64,000 bases of DNA from Phalacrocorax aristotelis (lineage: Eukaryota; Chordata; Aves; Suliformes; Phalacrocoracidae): NCBI RefSeq assembly GCF_949628215.1, contig NC_134285.1:26736797-26800796 (forward strand), read 5' to 3'. Each line of letters begins with the position of its first letter. Within the stretch, counting starts at the first letter, position 1. The notes beneath the pieces are model-generated. The model ran no database searches, had not been told where the DNA came from, and was given only the letters and a program-made list of their open reading frames with translations. The position numbers and the translations under genes are program-made. Below are positions 22,001 through 37,000 of this stretch, in pieces.

Positions 22001-25000
22001 TTATGTTAGAAAATAACACAAGCAAATTATGCCGCGTGTTGTTCTCAGTTGCATGGGGAGAGCTAAGCTCCCGCTGACTGCCATTCCCTGTCTGCAGCAT
22101 ACTCTCTCTCTCCCACACCTCACAACCACATCTGCCTACTCCAACCACATTTTTTGTGGTTCCGTTACCAAATCACCGCAAGAAGTTTTATTCCCAGAAG
22201 TCTGATGACATGGCTGAACAACCAGTAATTCTATGGACTGAAAGTTTCACACAGAGCACTGTGCAGGGTCTTGGCATGCAGGCACTTGTGTGGCTTTAAC
22301 TTAAAGCTCCTGGTAATCCTATGGAAGTTGAGCAAAAGTCCAAGTAGCTGTAAGACTCAAGATTTCAGCAGAGTTTGGTTTCAAAGTGAGGGCTGTCTCT
22401 GCAACTTCCATTATGCATTATGTCATGGGTTTTAATTATACAATCACTTAATGTAGGTACTTGTACCACACCCAGAGGCTAACAGCTGAAGCTGGCCTTC
22501 ATCCCTAAGACCAGTATGAACTCTGCTTATATTACAAACAGGTAGAGGAAGTTAAATCCAGAACAGTACTTTAGTAGTTTCATGTTAAGAACTGCTGAAG
22601 GCTTCGCTGTTTAGGCAGCCCTGAGTCTATTTCCTGCAGCAAGGCTCCAGTTAAACAATACTGAGATCTAAGACGCTACGGATCAGTCTGCACTGATTCA
22701 CATGGCAGTCTGCAGCTGCAAACGTGGGTAACAGCAGATCTTGGCAAAATACCACATAAGCAGTTAGCTTGTAATTCAATCTGAAATCAGAGCTGATAAA
22801 AAGAAAAACAAAATAAAATACCCAACAACCTACTTAATGTAAAGCTTGGCAAGAACTACTAGCTATTAAAAAGGAAAAGTGGCAGTAAAAAGGAAATGAA
22901 AATTAAGTCAAATTGGGTTACAAATGAGGCAACTAATCTTCTCACTGGCATGTGCTGCTTTCTGGTGAATGGTTTAATGACTTTACAACTTTCAGTCATG
23001 GGCGTTCTACTTAGTGTATATGAGTTGCACTGTGTTTTCTAGGTTCAGAGATGTTGAGCCTTTGGACTGAAGCCAGAGGTGAGAAACTTGAGATCCAACT
23101 ATGTTTTTGGAGAAGAATAAGACACAGAAATGAGTTTCTAAGGAAAACACATTTCTGGCCTAGTCATGACCATTCCAGCAATAGGCACAAAAAGGAACCT
23201 TTGATGTATTTGAAACCTCCAAGAGACCTTCCAGATCAAGTAGTGTAATGCCACTTCATCTGTGAGAAACAAAAACCTCTATCACTGATACAGCTTCATA
23301 AAGAATCTAGTTTTTGCTTATAAAATGGAGCTACCTGTTTGCAACCAACTGACACTGAGCTAGTCTCTGTTTCTTGGATGTAGAGCGCTCCTACATACCT
23401 TTAGAGACTCCTGGGTTCTCCTGTAAGTAGGAAAGATCATCATACTGCTCACTGGCTGATTGTTCCAGGATAGGCATCTGCTTGTTGTGCTCAGTGCCGA
23501 GCTCATCATTCTCTTCTTCAAGCTCTTTGTCCTCAGAACAAGATTTGTCTTGTTCCTTGTAAGTGTCCACATTCACAGCATCTGCAGCACAGACTGGGTG
23601 TTCAGCTAGGAGTTCTGTCTCTTCATCCATGATTAAAGCTTTCTTCATTGTAACAGGATCAGTAACACCTGTGTCAAGGTTATTTTCATTTGCAGTTTTC
23701 AAACCACTCTGTGCACCCTGGCAGAGTAGACTGCCATCTTGAAGGACATCATTTTGAGTCTTACGTCTCTTCCTTGGGGGTTCTTCATCACTGGCAGATT
23801 GTGTGTCTTTTCCCAGCTGCTCCTCCTCTCTTGAACATTCCTCTCCCTTCTTTGGTTCTGATGGCAGGCAATCCTGTTGTACATCTGGGAGAGTGGTTTC
23901 TGCACCTTGCTGATCAGAATCATCTGGTTTATTCTTCAGACATACTGAATGTAATAGCCACGGCTTGGCAAATACTATTGCCACCAGTCTTACAGTATGG
24001 CCTCCTACTTCTAAAACTTGCTGCATTTCAATAAGGTCCTATAAAAAAAAAACCAAACAACAAACCCAAACCATCAAAAACTGTCTCAGTAGCTTTCACT
24101 GGCAGATGTCAGTTTAACCAAATATCATGGAATTGCCATCTTTAACTGGCAGCAAAGAAACAGGAAGAGCTGAGTAGAATGTTCAGTTTTCTGTCCTGCT
24201 GCACTGAGGTTGAAAAGATGTTTTACCCCTTAAACTTCACTGAAATTACAGCACAAGACATTTTTGTTCAGCTTAACTTAAGTTAAAATGTAACTGGGAA
24301 AGAGTATTTTGCTTCCAAAGGTGGATGTTGGTACCTCTAGGTTTCTGAAACAGTTCATTCCTGTCTTTGAGTAGTGCTGCTTTCATTTTTGGCCTTCCTA
24401 ACTTTGAGGCGAGATTGCTATCAGGTACTGGTATGTGATCTCTTGCCTAATATAAATAGCTTTGTTCCATTTATATTTGCTTCAGCCTGGAAGATTGTCC
24501 TATTCAAGGTGAATACTAAGCATGCAAACATTAATGTATGGAAAGCAGCTGTCTGTAAAACCACCTGAATGTACTGCTCCAAGCTCCTGGTGCGTTCAGG
24601 TTCCACCTCTTCATAGCTGCAGAGACGTTTGCTCAGCTCAGTTTTGCAAATTCCGAAGTGGGAAGTTGCCTCTATTGTATTACGGATCTCCAAAACGGCA
24701 GCTACATCTCTAGGATTATAGCCATAACGTTCCGTACACTCGTGAAGGAACTGATCAACCTCATAATTTTCTTCCTGGACTTTTATCAGCCTGGTAAAAG
24801 TTTCAGGGAGGCAGGAGACACCCACAACCATGTTATCAAGCAGAGAAGAAACTGCAAAGCAAACAAAAACCAAGTGTATAAGCTGAGAGGCAGTTGTTAC
24901 TATGCAATACGCTACAGAAAGATAAATATTCTGAGACAGACAGATTAGAGGTGTTCTAGACTATTCCAATTAAAAACAGGTGTCAGTGTTCCATCTTCAT

Positions 25001-28000
25001 TGCTGCAGTTTCCTTTTTCCTTTCTTACGTATTTCTTCTTTTACATGTTTGTCTCTGAAAAGACCTGTAAAAGACAAGCAAGCTGGTTTCCAAGGGCTTA
25101 CCCTCATATCAAAGTGAAGTATCGCTGAAAGATAGTGTAGACTTACTGGTATTCTCTCTGACACTGGCTCAGCTTAAGTCTAAGTTAATGAGGGAATCAT
25201 CTCCTTTTTTCTCGAAGAAGGTCAAGTGAAAAGTCTAGGGCAAGGAAATGCTATGGAAGACCCTACTAATCAAAAAATCGGAAGCAGCTGATCCATGGCA
25301 GAAAGCTATTGGCCAAATATGGTATCAACTACCAGCTGACAATGTCTTGGTACAATTAGTATAACAAAGCATTGCTGTGTTTGGAGACAGGTCCATCACT
25401 GCACAAAACTGACCCCCCCTGTACAGAGTATTCTGAAGTTTAAGCAGCGTAACACCTTTTTCCAGTCCTGGATGATTAGAAGGTAGCTTTGGCACTGTTC
25501 TTACCCACTCCCCACCCTTTTATCAGCAGGCTGCCTTTACGTCAGGCCTTGTGGGACACTCGTGACAGCTGGACTTCTTTGACAGCCAAGGAAAAATGGG
25601 AACAACTGTAATGAGCCATCAGCTCAGCAGACCTGGAGGGCATGTGTGGCAGCAGAGATATGAGAAAGAATTTCTATTTTACGTCTGCCATAACAGCAAC
25701 AGGAATGGGCAGGGAGAGCTAGTGCTCCTTCCTACTAAAGAGCTTCTTCTAACCTTCCAACTAAAGAGCTAAACAACTAAAGGCTTTCCTGGATACATCT
25801 GCATTACAGCTGAAAGGAAGATGCTCTTCAAGAAAGGGGAGTGCTGATAAGTTGGAAATATTCAAGCCCTAATATTGTCAAAATGTTTAAGTTACTGTAG
25901 GTAAAAGGCCAGAGATCAGACACCACTATTTCAGGCACTTGCATGAGGCAAGTAAATGTGAATTTCCATTCAAGGAGCTCTGAAAGATTTTATTTTCTCT
26001 TTAGAGAAAGCCTGCGTGTGACATAATATGGTATTTTAAGTTACAGAAGGTGACTGGAAAACCTCTTGGAGAAAGGATAACAGAGCAGAGGACAGAATTC
26101 CTCTTTGGATTAATAGTTTCACACAATAGGAAATAGAGGCAAGGACTTGTTACCAACAAAACGTACCTCTGTAAGTAAACCACCTATTTGTTTTAAGTCA
26201 GGAGAGAAAACATTACAAGGCAATCTGAATGTGTAATAAAAAAAGAATGTTCCTGTTAGGGGGCTTTGTTCAAATCAGTTCCTCAGCTCATGAGCTCTTT
26301 CTTGCTCCAACCCACTTCCGTGCAAGTTAGACAAAACAGAAACTAACCTGGAGAGCTGAGTCTTCCTGGAACTGGCGTACATCGCAGCTTAACCTTCACC
26401 TGGCAGGAATTGACCACAATATTGTCACTGGGGCTCAGGTTGCGTGTGCTGACAATTCCAGGGGCGTAGTAGCCTCTCATCAGTAAGTAATTGGTATGAG
26501 ACGCTTGACGAGCTTTCACTTCTATTCTCCGTTTGCCTCCAGAGCTGTCATCTAAGTCGTCATCATCATCATCATCGTCCTCAAGTCCTTCTTTTCCCAA
26601 ACTACAGCAAACAGAGGCATTTTGTTTGTTTATTGGGGTTTTTTTCCAAAATAAGACAGTGACTCATTACACTGAGCAGAGCAAGAACACATGCTATTCT
26701 GCATTCTAGTGTTTAGTCATGAACAGCTGTGGGTATGTCCATACCAGGCTGATTTAAAGTGCTGAGAACAAGCAACTACAGAAAAGACACTAAAGGTCCC
26801 TGGAAAAGAAAACTCTTCTTTTTTTTGCAGACATGTTGAAATGAACCCAAAATATCTCAGCTTACAGTGCTGAATGTCTTTGGTTCAGCAGACACTTCAT
26901 CATGAGAGAACATCTGTCAGAGCACAAAGGCTGAGACCATAATGGATACTGCAGCATAGGGCAGCAGTGCTTATTTTTAAGGGAGAAAAGGAGAAGAAAG
27001 AATTACAGACCAAACACTTCAGTTACTTCAAAAAAAACCTAAACCCAAACCAAAAACCAAAACCCCAAACCAAACCCACAAAACCCCAACATAAACCAAA
27101 GTGCAGACAGCCTCAAAATAAAGAATAGTAGTAGCAGCCAGAATAGATTTCCCAGAAACAAACTTTGTCAAACCAACCCTGTTTCTTTCCAGGATGTGAC
27201 AAGAGCCATTATAAATAAAGGTGAAGGCTCTGAACAACCTGATCTAACTCTGAAGTTGCCTCTGTTTTAAGCAGGTTATGCCAGAGACAACCAAAGGTTC
27301 CTTCCAACCATTTCTAAGATGAATTAGACCATAAGTACCTTCTCCCAAAACATATTTAAAACCATGAGGGAACACATTATTTATAAAAATTAGCGTGAGT
27401 ACATAACCAGCTGGACAACTCGACTCAGATGCCTGTACTCAGAAATGGGACTAGTCCAGAATTCAGTGTATTTTTGCTAATGACCTGGGTAATTAAAAGC
27501 TTAAGTTTGCATGGGATCACCAAACTGGAGAGGCTGCAAGTTTATGAGGATACAGGATTTGTGTTCAGAACATTTCCAGCAAACTGGAGAAACAGTCTGG
27601 AAAAGAGCAGGAAGCCATTTCATATGGACAAATGCATCTTATTTATATTATAGTACTATGCACCTGTCCCTCCATACTAAGAGAAACAATTAACTAGGTA
27701 AAGGAAAATAAACTTGTTATAGTGAATCACAAGACTCATAAGCTGTACATGAATCATCGCACTGGGGGATTTTGGCTGCTGCTTTTTTTTTTTTTTTTGG
27801 CAAGACCACAGCCATTCATCATCTTGGGGTGTATTAGCAGGCATATCACCTATATAACATGATGTAATTGGCACAGACCTGCCAGCAAGAGCATGGCATT
27901 TGTTTTTTTGACATCCCAGTTCAGTGCAGAGGAAAATAATGAGAAAGACAGAGATGTGGATAACATGAATAACATACCAAAACCAGAAGTAAATGAACTG

Positions 28001-31000
28001 AGGCTGCTCATTTTAAAGAATAGCATATTATGGGAGAAGGACTATGATAACAATCTTCAATTAGGTAATAGGCTGCTCTAAAGAGAAAGAGAACAAAGTA
28101 TTTTCCATGTATATACACAACAGAAAGCAACAGGCTAAACTACAGCAAAAGATTTTAGTTGCACTCTAAGAAAACACATAATGATTGTAAGGATAACTAT
28201 GAATAGGATTAGACTACCTAGGGAGAGTTTCAATTTCAGTGGTATGCAATTACTGGAGGCTTAAAAAATACCCAAAAAGAATCAAAGAGGAGACAATACG
28301 TAAAAGCAATATTGTGGAGACAGGTTTCACTGATAAAGCTGAAACCTTGTTACTAATCCTTCTTAGTCCTTGAAATGGTAAGGTACAATGTTGACAAAAA
28401 TGCTCATCTAGCACACACTGCTCTCCTTTCCACATTAGCTCTGATGGGAACGAAGTGCCTAGCAATTTAAATGTCACATATGTGAAGACAAATGCAGCCC
28501 AAGGCTATAATGCCAGGCACTAACTAAAGTGCCATTAAGTCTTCAGAATGCTGCCTCAGAAATAAAAATCTAAACAATATCACAGTAAAACATGCCACAG
28601 TACAGCGCAGGAAATGCTAATGCCTGTCCAATTTCATACAGGTTACCCCCAAACCATATTTACTAATAGAAATAACAGTGCTTACCTTTTTATCACTTCA
28701 TTTTCAACCATAGTGCTGTCCACCACAACTATCTGCTCTGGGATTCTCACATTCACAGATACAAGTCCCAGGGAGAATAGGGAAAGCATTGCCACACACT
28801 GGCCACCAGGTCCATCCATAGGAAATGCAATCATTCCTTCTGACGCTTTGCTTTCTTGATCTTTAAATGAGAAGTTATCTGGCTGGTCTGATCTTTCAGC
28901 ATCCTTGAGTTTCTCGAGGAACTGAAAGGACTCTGTACAAATTGTACTGGGAAACCGCCATGTAAAAACTCTGGACAAAAGACAAATTCAAAGAAGCACA
29001 AAACTTTCTGTTTTTACTGTATATGAATTTTAAACCCACGGTAGCACAGAGCAGCCAAGTATTTGAAATTCCATGCTAAAGCTGGTGATAAGTACCTTCT
29101 ACATCTGCTTTCACAATCCTTTTACTAGTTCCAGAACATTAGGTGTTTATGCACCATGTAAAGGTCAGGTACTACATAGCAAATACAAAGCAAAGATCTC
29201 ATCTTCTGCTTCAGCATTTACAGTTAAACTCTCCTCCCCCACCACAGACATCCAGGTACAGTGCACAGCACAAAGCAACTGGACAGGAAAAGCAAGCAAC
29301 CATCAGGATGGCAAGAGTACTAAAGAAATCCTTCCACCACATCTAAAACTTTGGTGCTACCTCTCCTCTGCGTATGCCTTTGTAAAGGCTTGCCCAGTAA
29401 ACTTGCCCTATTCCCTAGAGTAGAATATAGAATAGGCCCTAATTGCTAACTGAGTAAAGGGCTAACATACATCCATGTTACCTTCATCATTTCAGCGTCA
29501 GATGTGATGGTCAGGTTCTTTGCTCAGGATACTTCATGTGTATTCTCTCCTCCATGCCAATCATGCATGGGTACATTCTTTTATTTGCTCAAACAGTGAC
29601 CTTTCTGACACTCACCTGTAGTAACTTTGAGACAGCTGATATGACATGGGTACAAAAGGCAAAGCCCGGCTTTTCTTTGGTCCCAGTGTGTGGGTTACTC
29701 GACGGCGATTGACCAAGCTTCTCTTCTGACACTCTAGAAAAGCCTTCACAAGGATGTCATCCCGGTACTCCCGGTACAAACGGAATGTCTGCAAAAAAAC
29801 CCCGTTCAAAGTAAAAGGCAGTGTTAGCTTTGAATCCAACTGTTAGACTCACCTACTTGAGGTTTACATGAACTAAATGAATATTGAACTACAAGTGATA
29901 AATATAAATTCACTTAACTAGACTATTCTATTCCTTTTGTGGAATTCCAGGCTTTCCACAGGAAATGCCAATTAACTAAATACTACAGAACACTTGATAA
30001 GCAACAACGGATCAGGCTCCCACTAGAGTTATATATGTAAAAAAATGCTCATCTGCAACATATTTTGGTAGATTCTTCCCATCATTTTACCAGGAGTATT
30101 TGCTTCCATGAGCTTGGCTTTCTATGCTCCACTCTTTCTGCTGATGACATATTAAACTCCCTTTGAACTTTTAATTATTTTTTTAAATGAGTGCCTGACT
30201 GATAGATTATATTTATTTGTGATCCCCAATGCTGAAGGAGAGGCTTCCCCACACCAGTGTCAGCTGGACACTAAGACTGACACTGTGATACCTCCGACAA
30301 AGCATAATTCCAACTGCTCAAGTGGGCACTAAATCACAGTCCAGTTTGACCCAGTGGAAGGGATGCGGAGTTTAGTTCGTATGGTTTTTGGTGATTGCTC
30401 CAACCTCGCATCTTGCAATCTCATCATCAGAGAGCAAAGCAACATACTGGAAAATCTGCCCAGAATATATAATTTCCTAAAAGCAGAAGAGAATAATCCC
30501 TCCAGAATGGATACAAATCTAAGTTTCTGGGTTGCTTTTCTGCCATTTGAAAAAGGCATATATCCAAGTAGGAAGGAGAATCTCTTTAGAGTTGTATGAC
30601 CAGTAAAGTTTGGTCCAGTTACTGTACCTGAAATGACTGGCAAGATTTCATCTGGTTATCTGAGAGTGCCAAAGTGCTTTGAATCAAATTCTGTAGCACT
30701 AGAAAATGAATATCATAGATACTGAAAGAAAAAAAAAAAAAGAAAGAAAAAGTTTATTTGTGATGATTTGTGAGCTTGAGGTACCTATGTATTAAACTAG
30801 CACAAAAACATATAAACTCGATCACCTGCTTCTGAAATAGATGTATAAAGGCATGAGATCACTACAGCTGAGGATCATTAATGTAAAAGGAGCCTGTTAC
30901 ATTTTTCCTGACCTTCCACCCTGAGTTTTTGGATCAACCTGACACAAAACAAACATTCTCTTTGTTAACATCTCCTCCTTTTAAGATATAGCACCCACAC

Positions 31001-34000
31001 AGAAAACAGACACTCTTGTCCCAATGCTAACAGACCACTATTATGAGAAGGGCATTGCTGCTGTCATTTTATTCATTAAATCTATAATCTATGTCAGAGA
31101 TCCCTACAGCCTCGTGAAAGTATGTTGCAGTGTACAAATTTATTAATAGAAAAAAAAACAGATGGAAAACGTGCTGAATTAGAAGACTACATGACCTTCA
31201 CAGATGTGAGGGCTGACATGACCTTGGGAATCCTAATGAGAAAAAACAGTGCTACTGCAACTCACCTGCTTAGACTATCCTCTTTTGTATTTTGATCTGT
31301 GTCTTCTCCGATTGCTAAAACTCGAAATCTAGTTAAGGGAAGGGAAAGGAAAACACTGAAACAAAAGTAATATTCTGTGATTTTATATCTACTGTGAAAC
31401 CCAGAGGTTGTCAAGTACAACTGCTAATAAGGCAAGTGTTGAAACAGCGCAGGGGAACCATCTGCTCCAGCAGCCCTCAGCACAAGTGTCAAAAATTAAA
31501 AGAACTGTCCAGGTCAACTTCCCTCACTCCACTAAGCTATCTGCTGACAAGGAGATAAAACACATTGACAGGAGACAGTCTAGAACTACACAGATTTGCT
31601 ATTCTATTGAGGTTTTAGACTTCCAGTTACCATCGGCAGCACTTTTGCTGTAATGTACAGCTCTTCCCAAAGTAAGAAAATTTACAAAGGTGCTAAATTC
31701 CTTATCATAAAATGGTTTGAGACCCAAATTTTCACACTTCTCTCCAAGTGTTATTCATCATGAAAGAGCTTGACAATCTGGGGCTGGAGAATGCCATACA
31801 AGGCTGAGTGCTCTTCTGTACCAACACTCTTAGCAGCACTGAGATGATTCAGCTGAGCAACCATCTACAAACTGTGACATGAAATGGGGCCAGTTAATCT
31901 GCAAAATGGTAAAATGCTACACCTGGGTATCGACATCTCTAGTAACAAGGCTGAGGATTTGACAGTTTATGAAAATCTGACACTGTGAATTTCTGGTTTA
32001 CAAAAGGTCTTATTTAGCAAAATGGGAATGGTTTAAAATAAGCAAGCTTATGCGAATAATTGAAAATTAGTTGTATGTATTTAGGAAGTATGGATTTGAG
32101 AGAAATATTGCTTGTTGTATTTACTGAAACTTCTTTTGATGCCAAGAGTACAAGTAACAGAGGGTGTAAAGCACGCATAGCAGAGAAGAGGTCTACTCTG
32201 AATTGCCCTCCTCTTTCACTGTCTCAGCTCACGTGCAGAGTCAAAAGCATTGTAACTGAAATACCTGGAAAAGAGTTCCTGCAAAGTATCAGGAATCTCA
32301 AGTTTGGGATTCCCCAGGGTTGAACTGAATTTCTCTCCCAGTCTTTCCACAAACTCTTTAAACTCCTTTGCACAAACCTTTGAAAACAACAGACAGAAAT
32401 GTTATCAACCTCAATTTCTTCGCATGGGAAAAAGACCCTCTACTTTTAAAGTGTTACTGGAAAATTCTAGTAGAAATACTGGTTTTGAATTACCAAGTCA
32501 GAAACAGTACAACAGACAAGAGAATGCATCAAAAAAAGCTCTGTGGAGGTTGTGTTTGCTGATTCACTTAACAGTTGCAGGTTCTGTCTGTAAGCAAGCT
32601 CGCAGCTACAAGCAACCCACCATGAACTTATTAAAAAAATTACACTGAATTAATAGCATAAGATCTCTTGCTACAGCTTTGTTGAAGTATCTGCTTAACT
32701 CTTCTTTTTCCTCTTCATACTCTTTGGGCTTTATCATGTTCTCCATTAAGTCTGTACAAACACGGCTTGGAGGACACCTGTTACACAAGAACAGTCCTAT
32801 ATCTCTCTGGAAACAAGGTTTTATTTGCTTCCAAAGACAGACTTCAGGGATGGAGACACATGCATTTATTTCAGCAATGTCTCACCAGTGAACAGCTATT
32901 CTTCATTTAAACAAAAATGAATCTAACAACAGAACTGGTTGAAAACAGAACTGGTGGGATTTTCTGACAATAATATGAATTGTCATTCCTGGATAAAAAC
33001 AAAGAAAATCTTGCTGTGACATTGTCTCAGTTGTGAAAAACTTTTGAAATTCAAAATGGAATTGTTTGCACTGAAAGCATAAACAACTTTTCAATTTGGA
33101 ATTGTGGTTCATTAAGCCATAAAAAGCTCAAAAATTAAATAAAATCTTTTGACTGATCATGACTTTTGACTTTTCTCATGAAATTTGCTTACATTCCTGC
33201 ACTCATCCACAGAAGCTAAGGCAATATTTCAACATGCAGCCAGAATAAAGAAATTACAAAGCAGAAATGTTTTCTTGCTCGGGTAACAAGGAGGCTGAGA
33301 GGATTTAAAAAAAAATAATCAGTACATATGGATGCTCAGTCATGGACGTTTATAAACAAACGCACTGAAAAAACAGACTTTTTTGTTGCACAGCAGTGCT
33401 GTTTTACGTGCCTTTGGAAGGCTGCCTGTGTCCACTTTACTCTCAAAATAGCAACGATACTGCATTTTTACAATTATGCTATTTTTAAACGTAGCTAAGG
33501 GTACAAGGAAAAGATATGAAATCACAGTAATCAAAACAGTGCAAGTACTCAGTAGTCCAAACAGCGTAAAGTACTCTGTGACCTTTAGAATACTTCCCTC
33601 CTACCTGTGGATCTTCATAATTATTTTCTCTATTCATGAAATCTTCAATGAGGGCTTTATCTTGGTAAACCTCCGCAAGGCAAACTCTACAACAGATACA
33701 ATTGAAGGTGTTGTATGTAGTTGAAATTTTCCCAATTCAATATAGATTTGATAGCACTAGGGTGCAAAAAAGTTGAAATTTATATTTACATGAAATAAGA
33801 CAAAAATATAGGAGGAACCTATCCCTTCACTTAATTGCAGGAGAATTTAGCCTATACCTAGAACACAGACAGAAACCTTCTTACTTATAATTAAGATAGG
33901 TCTGCGGATTTCTGACAATATAACGAGCTCTTCGTCCAACGGAATGAGAAGTTTTATCGAGGGACTCCTCAAAGCTGGCATGCATGATATCCCGAACTAC

Positions 34001-37000
34001 TTGCCACGGAACAAAGGGTCCTTTTACCTGTGTGAAGAACAAAAGTGTTCAGAGTTACACTTCAGCTTTTACATACACAAATGATGGTTAAAACTAGGAT
34101 GGATTTCTAGGACTGAGAAAATGTGTGTCCGGTATATAGACCTATTAAACAGAGGCCCTACTAAATACCTTTGCATTTAGCACATGACTAGCAATGCGGC
34201 ACAGCATGAGCAGACTGTCTTCTTGCACTGTCCAAGTGACACGCAGACGTGTCATTCTCTGCAGGGCACTCTGGTCAGCTTCATCATGGTAGCGGAGTCT
34301 TTTGCTTTTTTCTACAGAATCGTCTTCTAACAAATCCAGGGAAAAACCAAACAGTTAGTTACCTCAGCACTACATGTTCTGATTAATTCAAACTCCTATC
34401 ACAGGCACTGTCAGCACCAGCTGGAGTTTGTAAGAAGGCAAAAGCAGAGAAGGAAGTAGCCATTGAGAAAGTAAAGTGCATTAATTCCTCTCCCAGGAAT
34501 GAGAAAGCAAGCACTTTAGTTAGCAAACTGACTACCTAGAGCATCATACCATGAAGGATCTTTAAGCCAGCTATCAAAAGTTGATGGTGAATTGCAAGGA
34601 GTTAATCTGGCACAGACACTATTACAATTTCTTTAGTTTGTACAGTACAGTAGTACAATCATGATTCACATACAGGTAACAGTGACAGCACACTGCTCTT
34701 TCTCTCGAGCTAGTATACAGCCCCAGGACATCTGAACCTCTTCATTCAAAGAGGCAACCCAAAGAGATGGCCTGTGAGTTTCCATTTCCAACACTGTGTG
34801 ACAGCCACATCAGCTTTTCTAAAGCAACTTACAGCAGGCGTACGCATTAAAAACAATGTTTCTTTTTCCTGATGTGTTAGTTACTTACCTTTCTTTTTCT
34901 TCTTCATCTTCTTTCCCGTGTCTTTCCTAAGCCTCTTCCTCTTTTGGCTTTTTCCACCTCTCACTCGTTTTGTTCGATCCTGGGTTGGTTCTTTACTTAT
35001 TTCAATACATTCCTCTTTCTGGATGAGTGACTCAGATCCTACCTTTCCTTCTCCCAAAATATTAATTTTGTTACCTAAAATGACACATATTTACAGTAGT
35101 GGAGCTTTATAGACATTACATTCTACAATACTAAGGTATAAAGAGCAAATGCCAAAGTTTCAACCTACTGTAAGCCAGATGCCCTCAGACTTGCCCTTTG
35201 TTAGTCATGTCATTTCGTGCCACTTCTCAGCAGCTCACACAGCATAAAATCCCACATACATGAGGAATCATCAAGTAAATTACTAAGTCTAGCGTAAAGT
35301 GCACAATCACAAGGGAACTGAGTTGAGATTGCATATTCAGCCTGTAGCATTTCTTCCTCCTTAGCTTAAATGGTAGGCAATGCAATTTTAACAGTGCCTA
35401 GTCATATAAAACATTGGTCCCTCTAGACTTCCTGCAAACCCCACATCAGAAATTACAAAGGATAAAAATCATTGTTCTATAAGAAAGGAAATTATTTACA
35501 TAGCTATTTTACTGCCCTAGAAGCATCCTAGATCATTGTAAGGAGACAGGAATAGCCCACATATCCATACTGGGTTTGACAAAGACAGTAACAGCTATAA
35601 TATAGTTACAGACCTCATCACCAGCATCATCACCTTACCTCCAGTACTGAGTGGAAGGGGGTGTTTTGTTAAGAAGGTTTGGAGCCTCACTGTCAGTCCA
35701 TTTTCAGAAATTGTACTTTCCTAAGACAACATAGGTTTCAAAAAGGTGATATGCAAAAGGAGTGCACCGGTTTTAACATCAATCCTTTGAGTAGTGTCAG
35801 AAATAAATTTTCAGTATAAAGGAAAAGATCCCTGGCTACAATGAAGAATTCATTTGTCTTATTACTACCATCTATTTGAATGGCTCTAGAGCTTTTCTTA
35901 AATAATACTCTAATGACCACTAGATTATGAAGGTTAGAACTTCAGCAAATCTCAAGTTCAAAAGAAGTCATCACTGGAAAATAAATGCTTGATTCTTTCA
36001 ACTGCTACAGAGGCTGAGCAGAATTTTCTGTAAAACAGTATTTTTTCAAAGCATTTTACATTCCAAAGGAACTGCTAAAAAGCACAAAACCAAAATGCAA
36101 ACACAACCATTGAGTAAATGCCTCCTATACCATACTCTATCCATCTGAAATCTGAGCCCAGATTGACTGCCATGTATTAGGAGTTTTGCCGTTCTCAGCA
36201 AAACCTGTTTCTCTTGTGATTCATTGGTGATAGAATTTGGTCACAGACATGGAGAGGAAAGCGAAGACTGAAGAACTGCAGAAGGTCCTGTTAATGCTGA
36301 ACAACTAGGTCATGGAGCAGCAGATGACATTCTGAGTGAAATGACCCAGCCTGAGGTCAAAACCAAGCAACTCTAATTTTACATATACACCGATATGCTC
36401 TAATTTGACCAATGCTTAGGGTAGGGTCATTTTCAGGTCTGTGAAAGTACCTCTTCGATGCTTGGCAATGGTTAAAAAGCAAAGCAAATATAAGGAATTC
36501 TTAGAAAAAGAAAGCAACACTGGGCAGCTCTGCTGGCCACAGCTTGAATGCACTATGTGGTTCTTTTTAACCTTAAAAAGGATAGAACTAGAACAGGTTA
36601 AAAGACCAGCAACAAGAATGATTAGAGGCAGAACAGGTTCCGTGCTGGTAACAGGTAAGTAATCTAGTAGATACCAGTCTTTAAAAAGAGATGATAATGG
36701 GAAACATGAGAGATGTTTACAAAATCAAGTGAAACAGAAAGGGTAATGGAGAACGATACTTTTCACAGCTTCCCTTAGCACTACTATTATTAGGGAGCTT
36801 AGACTGTCAAACGGAAGCAGCGACACATAATAGGGCTTTGAAACACTTCGCTACATGAAGTTGTGGATAATAAAGGATTTGTGTGTGTCCAAAAAATAAT
36901 TACACAAATTAATGCTAAAAGAAAAAGCTATTAACAGCTTTGAAACATCACCCCGAGGTTTAGAATGGCCTTGAGCCAAACTTGCAGACAGCTGGGAGAA

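Larger units (their letters stand above)
26602..28685 (-). other. GTF3C1 intron 31 with low-complexity tracts
   Basis: A 2.1 kb intron containing an A/C-rich low-complexity stretch (about 27030-27097) and a 16-base T run (27783-27798). No exon or transposon identified. Confidence 0.6.
19093..34027 (-). other. GTF3C1: GTF3C1 coding exons 25-37
   Basis: Coordinates: 33885-34027, 33605-33686, 32265-32377, 31266-31328, 30628-30721, 29616-29788, 28686-28970, 26348-26601, 24565-24851, 23399-24038, 21867-21906, 20875-21067, 19093-19314. Exons 30-31 are among the most conserved ([38 protein letters not shown]). Exon 32 encodes a pure aspartate run. Exon 34 (640 nt) is the largest and least conserved, glutamate/serine-rich with PPRKRRKTQ as a likely nuclear signal. 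Exon 35 is a 40-nt micro-exon. Exons 36-37 give the conserved C-terminal domain ([36 protein letters not shown]), ending [11 protein letters not shown]. Confidence 0.93.

Noticed and set aside
27030-27097. Interstitial telomere-like sequence (single CCTAAACCC)
   Set aside because: Only one partial match occurs in an irregular A/C-rich tract with no (CCCTAA)n periodicity.
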